Assembly: GCA_016209885.1 (NCBI GenBank)
Contig: JACQVF010000110.1
Span: 1-32,089 of the forward strand
Direction of reading: 5' to 3'
From: Gemmatimonadota bacterium
GTDB taxonomy: Bacteria; Gemmatimonadota; Gemmatimonadetes; Longimicrobiales; Gaopeijiaceae
Length of the DNA stretch: 32,089 nucleotides
Of the stretch, positions 1 to 8,280 are shown in pieces. Under the pieces are notes generated by a model. The model saw only the letters and a program-made list of their open reading frames with translations, was not told the DNA's origin and did no database searches. Position numbers and translations under genes: made by a program. Each line of letters begins with the position of its first letter. The stretch's first letter is position 1.

Positions 1-2
1 CG

Positions 3-326
3 TCCAATCACAACAGCGTCTTTTATGCGACGCCGGCGGTCGCCACCCGCACGAAGGCTACATCCTCCTTCTACAGCCAGCTCACCGGGTCGCCCTTCAT
101 CGTCACCGCTGCGTCCCTCGTGTTCGGCGGGCTCAACGACATCAACTTCAACTGGCGGCCACCGCACCAGACGCACGGGATCGGCACGGACGTCGACATG
201 GATGGTCCCGCGGACAATTGGCGGGTATGGCAGAAGCTGATTCGCGCGGGCGTTCGCGGCGGCGGCTTCAAGAAATGCGAGGTTCACTTCCAGAACCACG
301 TCCACTGCTACGCTCTGCTCTATTGA
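3..326 (+). CDS. LAS-type metallopeptidase, C-terminal fragment (5' end outside window)
   Basis: The frame is open from the left edge and ends in TGA at 324-326, so only the last 107 residues are visible. They contain HGIGTDVD, which fits the HxxGxxxD zinc signature of LAS/M15/M74 peptidases (D-Ala-D-Ala and murein endopeptidases), and near the end CEVHFQNHVHCYAL, whose HVH fits the second zinc element HxH at the C-terminus of that fold. If so, the domain would cleave peptidoglycan cross-links or another peptide outside the cytoplasm. The family is inferred from two short motifs only; the N-terminal part that would show a signal peptide or other domains is missing. The next gene starts 9 bases after the stop with GAGG overlapping the stop region, which suggests one transcript and translational coupling. 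Confidence 0.5.
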   Translation, partial: SNHNSVFYATPAVATRTKATSSFYSQLTGSPFIVTAASLVFGGLNDINFNWRPPHQTHGIGTDVDMDGPADNWRVWQKLIRAGVRGGGFKKCEVHFQNHVHCYALLY

Positions 327-334
327 GGTGTTCT

Positions 335-1308
335 ATGTCACGGGTCAGAGGATTCCCCGCGAGACGGGTGGGCTCCGCGGTCGCGATGATCGCATGGTGC
401 TCGTTTGCCTCCCGCGCGCTTGCGCAGGTGGGCGTGCTGCCGCAGATCAACTATCCCGGCTGGGTGCCGTCGGACCGCGTACGCCCGGCCATCGTTACGG
501 ACGTGCAGTATGATATGATGCAGCCACGGCGCTCTGGCGCTACGCGTACACCGTGGCGAACGGTGCCTCAGCCGAGCAGCCGATTGAGACGTTCGATCTC
601 GCCTTCAACGCTCCCGCCGTGCGGGTCCAGTTCCCGGCGGGCTGGTGGGGAATTGTATTCGTCGATGCCCCGAACGGGATCCCGGGAGCCGCGCTCGCGG
701 CGGGGGGATCCGAAGCGTTCATCGAAACACCTTACGGCCCTACCCCCGCGAGGCCGCCTGCGGCCATCTTGCCGGGCGCCACGTTGAGCGGGTTCGTCGT
801 CGAAAGCGCCTATCCGCCCGGCTACGCGCGCACGTATGTTGAGGGGTATGCAGGCGTGCCGTTCCTGCCGGTCGATTGGTCGGAACCGACAAATACGCCC
901 GACGACACCATGAACGCGCAGAGAGGCTGGAGCCTCGGGCCGACCCGCTACACCGCGATCACGACGGATGGCAACCGGCGGCCCGCGGTCGACGGTTTCC
1001 TGGCATTCATGAATCTGGCGACGGGCGCAGAGCTGCTGGACCCCGCCCCCATCGCGATCAAGTTCGCGATCAACGGTGAGACCGTCTACCTTTCTACCTT
1101 CCGGGCCGAATTGAACGGCGTAGACGTTACCGCCAGTTTCTTCCCGGGCCCACCGGACGGGGCCGATCGCGTCGCGCTGTTTCGGGCAGGATCATCGCCG
1201 CTGGTCCTGGGCAAGAACGTGCTCATCACCTCCATCTCGGGCCTGGTGCCGGGCACCACACGCACGGCGATCGACACCGACCGGATCGTGTTTACGATTC
1301 GGCAATGA
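335..1308 (+). pseudogene. Secreted protein of unknown function, frame broken near 513-520
   Basis: An ATG at 335 preceded by GAGG begins a protein with an arginine-rich n-region, a hydrophobic stretch and a cleavage-like ALAQ near residue 31, a typical Sec signal peptide. Its frame carries sensible sequence (VLPQINYPGWVPSD, PAIVTDVQYD) up to about 513, then becomes low-complexity. The natural continuation (ATALWRYAYTVANGASAEQP and onwards, ending QFPAGWWG to FTIRQ at 1308) lies in another frame, upstream-bounded by a TGA at 511-513. Removing two bases from the repeated TGATATGATG at about 509-518 would join the halves as VQYDDAATALW. No canonical slippery sequence is visible, so this is a mutation or an assembly error, not programmed shifting. 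I do not recognise the family. The stop overlaps the next start as ATGA. Confidence 0.6.
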
Positions 1309-1956
1309 CGCGCGTACTCATCGTTCTATCCGCTGCGTGCTGGGCGATCGCGATCGCGTGCAGCCGTGAATCCGACCGGAATGCTGCGCAGCCGGGTTCG
1401 CAAATTCCGCCTGCGGCCGCGAGGGAGCGCACACCCGCCGCACTCGAGCGGGACTCTGAGCTGAGGCTCGGGATGGCCGACACGGGAGCGATTCTCGAGC
1501 TGCCGCCAGCGATGGGCGCGGCGCTCGCGGAGTACTCGCAGGAATACGAACCGTGGCGGCTCGAGGATTACGATACGCGGGTGATTGAGAAATCGACGAC
1601 GCCGCGCAAGCTCGCGCTGTTCGGCGTCGCAGGCGATTTCAGCGGTGACGGCGTTACCGATGTCGCACTACAGGGTCACGACGCGGGCGACGAGCTGTTC
1701 TTCGTAATCCTGTCGGAAGCCGCGGGCGCCTTCCGCGTGATCGAGCTGCGAAGACGTCCGCGCGGCACGGAGAAGATTCTCAGCTACCTCGAGCTCGTGC
1801 GACCTGGGCAGTTGCACGTACCGCTCTCGATCGCTTCGCGAGAGCCGCCGCCCAAAGCTCACCACGGACGCTTTCGTCGAGGCGATCGAAGGACTCGCCG
1901 CCGTCCTCCACTACTGGAAGGACGGACGCTTCCACGAGTACGTGGTGGCGAATTGA
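1305..1956 (+). pseudogene. Lipoprotein of unknown function with a frame break near its C-terminus
   Basis: The ATG at 1305 overlaps the previous stop (ATGA), indicating coupling. The N-terminus MTRVLIVLSAACWAIAIAC is a lipoprotein signal ending in the lipobox AIAC, so the mature protein should be lipid-anchored and exposed in the periplasm or at the outer membrane. The middle contains GVAGDFSGDGVTDVALQGHD, reminiscent of an FG-GAP/VCBS-like calcium-loop segment (D-x-S-G-D-G-x-x-D), followed by FFVILSE and RVIELRR. After about 1835 the frame turns into arginine/proline-rich nonsense, whereas a frame one base over reads KLTTDAFVEAIEGLAAVLHY to EYVVAN and stops at 1956. A single extra base in the CGCCGCCC run around 1846-1853 explains this. 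Function unknown; the calcium-loop reading is tentative. Confidence 0.6.
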
Positions 1957-2015
1957 TCGCATCACCTTTCTCGCAGTGCGGCCCTCTGATCGCTGCCCCC
2001 CAAGGCGCCAAGTTC

Positions 2016-2050
2016 GCGGAGCCTGCGGAGCCTGCGGAGGCTGCGGAGGG
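2016..2050 (+). repeat. Nine-base tandem repeat (GCGGAGCCT, about four copies)
   Basis: Units GCGGAGCCT, GCGGAGCCT, GCGGAGGCT and GCGGAGGG run head to tail in the 229-base gap between the lipoprotein gene and the DUF5916 gene. They follow CCAAGGCGCCAAGTT. The copies are nearly exact and lie outside any convincing gene; a comparable nine-base array lies at 30097-30123. Apart from this array nothing else was recognised in 1957-2185. Confidence 0.75.
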
Positions 2051-2185
2051 CGGGCCGTTGACGGCGCCGGATCACACAGTACCTTTCGGATAGTCCCCAC
2101 GGGACCTCTGAGCGAGAGCTGAGCACAGCATCGGGCCTTCCACGCCCCAACGAGGCCGAGTGGTGCAATCCTGACGAATATCGAC

Positions 2186-4975
2186 GTGCGGTCCCCGATT
2201 CCAGCAGCGGCACCTGCGGTCGTCCTGCTCGTTCTTCTCGTCCCCTCCCTTGCGGCTACCGCAGCTCCTGCTCTGGTGCAGCTCCCGGAGCGGAGCGCCC
2301 GCCCGCAATCGACGGGCGGCGGCAGTGGAGAAGCAGTTTCGCTGCCCACGGCCGTGGCCGCCCCCCGGAACGGGGAGATCCGCATCGACGGCTACCTGGA
2401 AGAGGAGGCGTGGGTCACGGCGACGGCCGCCCAAGACTTCATTCAGCAGGAGCCTTTCGAGGGGATGCCGGCCGCAGAACCCACCGAGGTTCGGGTCCTC
2501 TACGATGGCCAGGCGCTCTACGTGGGCGCGCGCATGTACGACAGCGAACCGCACCGCATCGCCGACCAGCTCGTGCGCCGGGACGAGTGGGGACAGTACG
2601 ACTACTTCGAGGTCTCGCTGGACCCGAATCAGGACCGCAGGACGGGGTACCAGTTCCGGGTGAGCGCCGCCGGGGTGCAGGCGGATGCCTACCTCTATGA
2701 TGACGTCCGCAGCGACGATAGCTGGGACGCCGTCTGGCAGTCCGCCGTGGCTCGCGACTCGTTGGGCTGGACCGCCGAGATCCGCATTCCGCTGTCTCAG
2801 ATCCGCTACGAGGCCGCCCATACGACACAGACCTGGGGCGTCAACTTCTCGCGGCGGCGCCTCGCCAGCAACGAGCGCACGTTCTTCGCCCTGGAGTCGC
2901 GGCGGCAACACGGCAGGGTGAGCGCGTTCGGCAGGCTGGACGGGATGAGTATCCATCGGGGCGCCCGGCGCTTCGAGTTCCGCCCCTATGCCCTCGCCGG
3001 GGCGAGGACGGCGCCGGCGACGGAGGGGAACCCGTTCTTCGATGGCTCCGACGGCGAGACCCGCGCCGGCCTGGACCTCCGCTACGGCCTCGGCGCGGCC
3101 TTCACCCTGGACGCCACATTGAACCCCGACTTCGGCCAGGTCGAGGTCGATCCGGCGGTGATCAACCTCACGGCCTTCGAGACGTTCTTCCCGGAGAAGC
3201 GCCCCTTCTTCGTCGAGGACGCCCAGATCTTCCAGTTCACGCTCTCGGGGCACGAGAACCGTTTGTTCTACAGCCGCCGCGTCGGCCGCGAGCCGCAGGG
3301 CGAGGCCCCGGAAGACAGCGACTTCGAGGATTCGCCCTCTCAGAGCACGATCCTGGGCGCGGCGAAGCTCACGGGCAGGACCTCCGGCGGGCTTTCCACC
3401 GGGGTGCTGGCTGCGCTGACCGACCGGGAACGCGGGCGCGCCCACTTCGCGGATCCGGGCCGCACGGAGTCGTTCCTCGTCCAGCCCCGGGCCCAGCACG
3501 GGGTCGTGCGGCTCCAGCAGGATTTCCGGGGCGGGAGCTCCCAGGTCGGGGCGATCTTCACCGGCATGCACCGGGACCTCCCCAGCGATCGCTCCTTCGA
3601 CTTCCTCACCTCCAGCGCCTACAACGCCGGGATCGACTTCGAGCACAACTGGGGCGGGCCGCGGGGTCGGGACTGGGCGCTCTGGGGCTTCTTCGCGGGG
3701 AGCCTGGTGAAGGGACCGCCGGAGGCCCTCATCCGGATCCAGGAAGCAAGCAACCACTACTTCCAACGTCCGGACGCCACGCGGCTGTCGCTGGACTCGA
3801 TGGCTACCAGCCTCGCGGGCTACGAGTGGCGTCTCCAGTTCGAGCGCAGGAGCGCCGAGCACTGGACCTGGTCCGTCTGGGCCGCCGAGGTGAGCCCCGG
3901 CTTCGAGATCAATGACCTGGGGTTCTCGCGGTCGGCCGAGCGCCTCGATGGAGGAGCCCGCATCGGCTACCACGAGATCACGCCCGGCAGGCTCTTCCGG
4001 GGCTTCCGGGTCAACGCCTCCACCTTCCAAAACTGGAGCCACGAGTGGCTCGATGACCCCTTCTCCTCCGCCTCCTGGGAGAGAGCGCACAAGGCGGGTA
4101 GCTTCAACCTCAACGGCGACTTCATGTTTCTCAACTACTGGAGCCTCGACCTCTCCGTCCGCTACACCCCCGAGCTCATGAGCCCGAGCAGTACCCGGGG
4201 CGGACCCCTCATGCTGGAGCCCAGGAGGTTGGCCTACTCGATCCGGGGAAGCAGCGATCGCAGGGCCGTGGTCAGCCTGGAGCCGTCGCTCGACTATCAG
4301 GAAGGGTTCGGCAGGGGGAGCCGGTTCGAGACGGGGCTGGAGATCTCCATCCGGCCATCGCCGAGTGTCCAGCTGGAGCTCGAACCCGAGTACTCCCGCG
4401 AGGTGGACCCCGCCCAGTACGCGGGCACCGCGGCGGACGCGGGGTACCGGCCAACGTTCGGGCGCCGCTACCTCTTCGCGGACCTGGAGCGCCGGTCTTT
4501 CTCGCTCCAGACTCGGCTCAACGTGGCGTTCTCGCCGAAGCTCAGCCTCCAGGTCTACACTCAGCCCCTCTTCTCCGCGGGCGACTACCTCACGTACAAG
4601 CAGCTCATGCGCCCGCGGTCCTTCGAGTTCGACGTGTTCGCCGAAGGGACCGCTCGCGAGGCGAGCGGCGCCTGGCGCTGCGCCGGCGGCCGCACCTGCG
4701 CCGTGAACGGCGAGCGCTACGTGGACTTCGGCGGAGACGGCGTGGCGGATTTCTCTTTCGACGACCAGGACTTCAACATCCGCTCCCTCAGGGGTAACGC
4801 GGTCCTCCGCTGGGAGTACCGCCCCGGCTCGACCCTCTTCCTCGTCTGGCAGCAAAGCCGCAGGAGCGAAGTGAACGACGGGACTTTCGCCCTGGGGTCC
4901 GACATGGGCGAGCTCTTCCGAGCGGACGCCGAAAACATCTTCATCCTGAAGGTGAATTACTGGCTGGGGCTCTGA
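2186..4975 (+). CDS. CBM9-like / DUF5916 outer-membrane protein
   Basis: The 929-residue product starts at GTG 2186 with a signal peptide (PAAAPAVVLLVLLVPSLAAT). Residues about 50-240 form the family 9 carbohydrate-binding-like domain typical of DUF5916 proteins: IRIDGYLEEEAW, VRVLYDGQALYVGARMYDSE, DYFEVSLDPNQDRRTGYQF, GWTAEIRIPLSQI. The following section has the family hallmarks ATLNPDFGQVEVDPAVINLT and FFPEKRPFFVEDAQIF, and the rest alternates polar and aromatic residues as in a beta-barrel, ending in a C-terminal aromatic-rich strand (FILKVNYWLGL). Length matches the family's usual 700-950 residues. The protein is expected in the outer membrane; its substrate is not known for the family, though a carbohydrate or peptide is often assumed. 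It stands alone in its orientation, with a hairpin just after its stop. Confidence 0.9.
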   Translation: MRSPIPAAAPAVVLLVLLVPSLAATAAPALVQLPERSARPQSTGGGSGEAVSLPTAVAAPRNGEIRIDGYLEEEAWVTATAAQDFIQQEPFEGMPAAEPTEVRVLYDGQALYVGARMYDSEPHRIADQLVRRDEWGQYDYFEVSLDPNQDRRTGYQFRVSAAGVQADAYLYDDVRSDDSWDAVWQSAVARDSLGWTAEIRIPLSQIRYEAAHTTQTWGVNFSRRRLASNERTFFALESRRQHGRVSAFGRLDGMSIHRGARRFEFRPYALAGARTAPATEGNPFFDGSDGETRAGLDLRYGLGAAFTLDATLNPDFGQVEVDPAVINLTAFETFFPEKRPFFVEDAQIFQFTLSGHENRLFYSRRVGREPQGEAPEDSDFEDSPSQSTILGAAKLTGRTSGGLSTGVLAALTDRERGRAHFADPGRTESFLVQPRAQHGVVRLQQDFRGGSSQVGAIFTGMHRDLPSDRSFDFLTSSAYNAGIDFEHNWGGPRGRDWALWGFFAGSLVKGPPEALIRIQEASNHYFQRPDATRLSLDSMATSLAGYEWRLQFERRSAEHWTWSVWAAEVSPGFEINDLGFSRSAERLDGGARIGYHEITPGRLFRGFRVNASTFQNWSHEWLDDPFSSASWERAHKAGSFNLNGDFMFLNYWSLDLSVRYTPELMSPSSTRGGPLMLEPRRLAYSIRGSSDRRAVVSLEPSLDYQEGFGRGSRFETGLEISIRPSPSVQLELEPEYSREVDPAQYAGTAADAGYRPTFGRRYLFADLERRSFSLQTRLNVAFSPKLSLQVYTQPLFSAGDYLTYKQLMRPRSFEFDVFAEGTAREASGAWRCAGGRTCAVNGERYVDFGGDGVADFSFDDQDFNIRSLRGNAVLRWEYRPGSTLFLVWQQSRRSEVNDGTFALGSDMGELFRADAENIFILKVNYWLGL

Positions 4976-4979
4976 CCTC

Positions 4980-5001
4980 GTCGGCGACCAGCTTCGCCGA
5001 C
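4980..5001 (+). terminator. Hairpin just downstream of the DUF5916 gene
   Basis: GTCGGCGA and TCGCCGAC form eight perfect base pairs around a six-base loop, starting four bases after the stop codon. No T-run follows, so intrinsic termination is possible but not assured; it may instead protect the 3' end. Confidence 0.45.
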
Positions 5002-5077
5002 CTTCGACGACGGCGTGCGAGCCGCTGCCGAGGCTGCCGGCAACCTCGAACTCGCTATCCATACCGCCCCACCTTTA

Positions 5078-5094
5078 CCTGACCGACGGTCAGG
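5078..5094. promoter_or_regulatory. Seventeen-base perfect palindrome resembling a TetR-type operator
   Basis: CCTGACC-GAC-GGTCAGG has seven-base arms and a three-base centre. TGACC...GGTCA half-sites of this kind are typical of TetR-family operators. It lies between two convergent genes, where no promoter is expected, so it may be a relic or a simple hairpin. No TetR gene is in the window. Confidence 0.35.
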
Positions 5095-5111
5095 CGATGG
5101 GGTCGTAGCTT

Positions 5112-5126
5112 GAGCCCCAAGGGCTC
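5112..5126. terminator. Small hairpin between convergent genes
   Basis: GAGCCC-CAA-GGGCTC can fold with six G/C-rich pairs. It sits about 25 bases past the stop of the minus-strand DUF1015 gene, so it could help end that transcript or the opposing one. There is no T-tract on either side. Confidence 0.3.
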
Positions 5127-5138
5127 CCGGTCGCGAGC

Positions 5139-5156
5139 ACTAGTACTAGTACTAGT
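5139..5156. repeat. Triple ACTAGT, 18-base perfect palindrome covering a stop codon
   Basis: ACTAGT is repeated three times without interruption; because each unit is itself palindromic, the whole 18 bases are self-complementary. The stop codon of the minus-strand DUF1015 gene (5154-5152) lies inside it. In that frame the repeats read TAG, TAC, TAG, so a second in-frame stop follows. Confidence 0.8.
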
Positions 5157-6450
5157 GCAGCAACGCGATGACGAGCCCGCTCCGGATCTTGGGTTCGAAC
5201 CAGGTGGACTTCGGCGGCATGAGGCGCCCCTGCCGGCACACGGCGATGAACTGCTCCATGGTTACCGCGGGGACGGTCACCGCGCACCGGTACTCGCCCG
5301 CGTCCACCTGGCGGCGCAGGTAGCGGGCGTCCCGGTTCCCGCCCACAAAGGTGAGCCTTTCGTCCGAGGGATCGCTGATGCCGAAGACCCCGGCGAAGAG
5401 GTGACGCTGAACGATGTCGGCGTCGATGGACCCGGCGGCATCGGCGGGATCCCAGGTTCCGGGTCGCGGCTCGAGCCTGAGCCAGCGACCCCCGGCGTAG
5501 AGGCCGATCTCGTGGCTCCGCGTCGGCTGGTAGGCGGCGACCCCCTCGAGCGGCTCCACGTGAAAGGCCGGCTTCAGGGCCGCCTCCAGGTCGGGGACCG
5601 GCACATCGAGAACCCGCACCAGCCGGTTGTACGGCGCGATCCCCATGGTGTCCGCCGGAAAGAAGACGCCCAGGAAGCCCTCGATCCCCACCATCGCCGC
5701 GGCCGCGCTCCGGTGGTTCCCGTCGGCGACGAACGCGTGCGGCTCGGTGGCCAGCAACGCCGACAGCTCCTCGATGGGCTCGCCGTCCTCCACCAGCCAG
5801 ATGTGGTGCCGATTCCCCCGGTCGTCCCCGGCGTCGTAATCGGGCGGTCGCGCGTCGGCATATGCTGCCAGGGCCTCCGCCAGCTTCCCTTCCCCGTCCT
5901 CGACCGCCAGGTTCACGCTGTCCATGATCGCCCGGGTCCTTTCGATGAGGCGGGCGCGGCCCCGAGCCTTCGCCTCCCGGATCCGCTCGTTCCGGATGAT
6001 GGGGCCACGGGGGTTAGGTTCCGACCGGATATCGGATACGGGGACCAGGCCGCCCAGGCCGATCTGCCTCACCGCCGGGCGCCGCCGGTCCTCGATCTCG
6101 TAAACCCAGAGGATGTCCCGGACCGTGCGCACCAGATCGCTCCCGGCCAGGGTCGCCAGGTTCGCGGCCGCCCGGCCCAGGGCCTCATCGGAATCCTCCG
6201 TGAGAAGCTCCTCGGGCGAGCGAACGTCGCAGTGTGGCATAGTGATCCGGAGGACGCTTTGCGGCTGGGACCGGATGAGCTCCAGAACCTCGAGATCGCT
6301 CTGGAACTCGTCGTAGTTGGGGGCGCTGATGCGCCGGGCCGACTCCGGGTCCCGAGGAACCAATGCCCGCGGCACGGGACGAACCGAGACCCCGGAGCCA
6401 CGCTCCGCGGCCGGACTACCGGTACGCCCGCGCCCCGCCTCGAGCCGCAT
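5152..6450 (-). CDS. DUF1015 family protein
   Basis: The 432-residue product has the DUF1015 pattern throughout: an N-terminal block VPRALVPRDPESARRISAPN, a central FVADGNHRSAAAAMVG and the C-terminal MPPKSTWFEPKIRSGLVIAL. Length is that of the family (about 400-430). The reaction is not established for this family. I chose ATG 6450, which has GAGAGG about seven bases upstream; a GTG at 6501 would add 17 low-complexity residues. It lies downstream of the TrpB2-like gene in the same orientation with a gap of about 90 bases, so the two probably share a transcript. That pairing hints at amino-acid metabolism, perhaps serine or tryptophan, but this is inference from position only. Confidence 0.85.
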   Translation of the reverse strand: MRLEAGRGRTGSPAAERGSGVSVRPVPRALVPRDPESARRISAPNYDEFQSDLEVLELIRSQPQSVLRITMPHCDVRSPEELLTEDSDEALGRAAANLATLAGSDLVRTVRDILWVYEIEDRRRPAVRQIGLGGLVPVSDIRSEPNPRGPIIRNERIREAKARGRARLIERTRAIMDSVNLAVEDGEGKLAEALAAYADARPPDYDAGDDRGNRHHIWLVEDGEPIEELSALLATEPHAFVADGNHRSAAAAMVGIEGFLGVFFPADTMGIAPYNRLVRVLDVPVPDLEAALKPAFHVEPLEGVAAYQPTRSHEIGLYAGGRWLRLEPRPGTWDPADAAGSIDADIVQRHLFAGVFGISDPSDERLTFVGGNRDARYLRRQVDAGEYRCAVTVPAVTMEQFIAVCRQGRLMPPKSTWFEPKIRSGLVIALLH

Positions 6451-6540
6451 CGGCCCGCCTCTCGCTTCCGGGTTACCCGCCGCTGCCGCCGCTGGCGTCA
6501 CCGAGACTGCAGCGCGCTGCTGTAGCCCTCGAGCGACCTG

Positions 6541-7902
6541 CTAGACCTGCGGGAGCGCCGCCAGGGCCTCCGCCAGCGCCGCCTCGTCGTAGTAGCGGTC
6601 CTCCAGCGTGCCGGCGAAGTACTCGACGTAGGCGGCCATGTCGAAGTGCCCGTGACCGGAGAGGTTGAACAGAATCGTCCGGGCCGTTCCCTCCTCACGG
6701 CAGCGCACGGCCTCGTCGATGGCCCCCTTGATGGCGTGGTTCGCCTCCGGCGCCGGCACGATCCCCTCCGCCCTGGCGAAAGCCACCCCGGCCTCGAAGC
6801 ACTCGTTCTGGTGGTAGGCCCGTGACTCGATGAGCCGCAGCTCCTGCAAATGGCTCACCAGCGGGGCCATCCCGTGATAGCGGAGGCCACCCGCGTGGAA
6901 GCCCGGAGGCACGAAGGCCGATCCCAAAGTGTGCATCTTGACCAGGGGCGTCAGGTGCCCGGTGTCGCCGAAGTCGTAGGCGTACAGCCCGCGCGTGAGG
7001 CTTGGACAGGCAGTGGGTTCACTCGCGATCGCCCGCACCCGCTCCCCCTCGCCCCGGAGCTGCCGACCCAGGAAGGGGGTGACGAGCCCGGCGAAGTTGC
7101 TCCCGCCGCCCGTGCAGCCAATGAGGATGTCCGGATAGTCCCCGGCCATCTCGAGCTGCTCCAGCGCCTCGAGACCCACTACGGTCTGGTGCAGGAGCAC
7201 ATGGTTCAGGACACTGCCCAGCGAGTACTTCGTGTCCTTGTTCTGGGCGGCCACCTCCACCGCCTCGCTGATGGCAATGCCCAGGCTGCCCGTCGTGTTC
7301 GGGTCTCTCGCCAGGATCGTGCGTCCCGCCTCCGTCTCCGTGCTGGGGCTGGGAACGCAGTTCGCCCCGTACGCCTGCATGAGCGCCTTCCGGTAGGGCT
7401 TCTGCTCGTAGCTCACCCGGACCATGAACACCTTGACCTCGAGCCCGAAGAGGGCCCCGGCGAAGGCGAGGGCCGAGCCCCACTGCCCGGCTCCGGTCTC
7501 GGTCGTGAGCCGGGCCACGCCCTCCTCCTTGTTATAGAAGGCCTGGGCCACTGCCGTGTTGGGCTTGTGGCTCCCCGGCGGGCTCACGCCCTCATACTTG
7601 TAGTAGATCCGCGCAGGGGTGTCGAGCGCCGTCTCCAGGCGGCGGGCGCGATGGAGCGGCGAAGGCCGCCACTGGCGGTACACATCCCGCACCGGCCCCG
7701 GGATGCCGATCCAGCGCTCGCTGCTCACCTCCTGCCCGATGAGTGCCATGGGGAAAAGCGGCGTCAGATCGTCGGGCCCCACGGGCTGCCCCGTCCCGGG
7801 GTGAAGGACCGGTGGGAGCGGCTCCGGAAGATCCGCGGCGATATTGTACCAGGCCTCGGGAATGCGGCCTTCGGACAGGACGTACTTCACGGTTTCGGAC
7901 AT
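6541..7902 (-). CDS. trpB2: TrpB2-type tryptophan synthase beta-like PLP enzyme
   Basis: The 453-residue protein carries the pyridoxal-phosphate lysine in GSHKPNTA (K113), the TrpB signature ETGAGQWG (135-142) and the phosphate-binding loop [11 protein letters not shown] (262-272). The extended N-terminus with [20 protein letters not shown] and the RPSPLHRA element mark the TrpB2 branch (longer than TrpB1, which is near 400). Family members make L-tryptophan from indole and serine; some TrpB2 act without TrpA or may use other nucleophiles. No trpA or other trp gene is nearby, so a stand-alone indole-salvage or related beta-replacement role is likely. I start at the ATG 7902 (MSETVKYVL); an upstream in-frame extension to 7980 is low-complexity. 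A DUF1015 gene follows. Confidence 0.9.
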   Translation of the reverse strand: MSETVKYVLSEGRIPEAWYNIAADLPEPLPPVLHPGTGQPVGPDDLTPLFPMALIGQEVSSERWIGIPGPVRDVYRQWRPSPLHRARRLETALDTPARIYYKYEGVSPPGSHKPNTAVAQAFYNKEEGVARLTTETGAGQWGSALAFAGALFGLEVKVFMVRVSYEQKPYRKALMQAYGANCVPSPSTETEAGRTILARDPNTTGSLGIAISEAVEVAAQNKDTKYSLGSVLNHVLLHQTVVGLEALEQLEMAGDYPDILIGCTGGGSNFAGLVTPFLGRQLRGEGERVRAIASEPTACPSLTRGLYAYDFGDTGHLTPLVKMHTLGSAFVPPGFHAGGLRYHGMAPLVSHLQELRLIESRAYHQNECFEAGVAFARAEGIVPAPEANHAIKGAIDEAVRCREEGTARTILFNLSGHGHFDMAAYVEYFAGTLEDRYYDEAALAEALAALPQV

Positions 7903-8280
7903 CGGGTTTCTCGCTCTCGTGTGGATCCCCTCAGCGCCTGGGGGGCCTCGAGCGGCCCAGCGGCACGACGCCCGGGCCACGCGCGGGCGTTACGTTGCGG
8001 GCGTGAGGTCCCAGGCGCAAGGACCGGCCTTCGGGTGCTTCGGGTGCATGTGACCCGCTTGAGCGAACGTGGTTCGCCCAACCTGGTGCCCCCTTCCAGA
8101 AATCCTAGCGCGCTACGGACTCGTTGCACCTGAATTCGCGATGAGCCAAGTTGCTGGGCATTCGCCTCAACCGTCGTGGGCGCCACCCGGCGGAGCACAG
8201 CCAGCCGCCGCGCCCGGGGCCGCCGCGGAGGTCGAGGAGCGGACGCCCGACTTTTCACTGGACGAAATCGGAGGCCAGAA
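7903..8280. other. Divergent intergenic region between trpB2-like and amidohydrolase genes
   Basis: These 378 bases separate two divergent genes and should hold both promoters, but I see no convincing -35/-10 pairs, which is common in GC-rich genomes. The only clear element is GGAGG at 8270-8274, six bases before the ATG at 8281. Frames on both strands here are arginine/proline-rich and look non-coding. Confidence 0.5.

Noticed and set aside
509..518. Programmed ribosomal frameshift in the secreted-protein gene
   Set aside because: No slippery heptamer or following pseudoknot; the TGATATGATG short repeat suits a two-base indel better.
2072..5062. Minus-strand open frame of 996 codons opposite the DUF5916 gene
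   Set aside because: It is a mirror of a GC-rich coding sequence: the peptide is E/V/P/R/A-rich without domain motifs, whereas the plus strand carries clear CBM9/DUF5916 landmarks.
5192..5201. GGTTCGAACC resembling a tRNA T-arm
   Set aside because: It encodes WFEP in the conserved DUF1015 C-terminus and no acceptor stem, anticodon arm or D-arm surrounds it.
5110..6525. Long plus-strand frame opposite the DUF1015 gene
   Set aside because: Arginine/proline/glycine-rich shadow; the minus strand has the FVADGNHRSA and PPKSTWFEPK family motifs.
6850..8133. Plus-strand frame of 427 codons opposite the TrpB2-like gene
   Set aside because: No domain-like sequence; the minus strand has all PLP-enzyme motifs.
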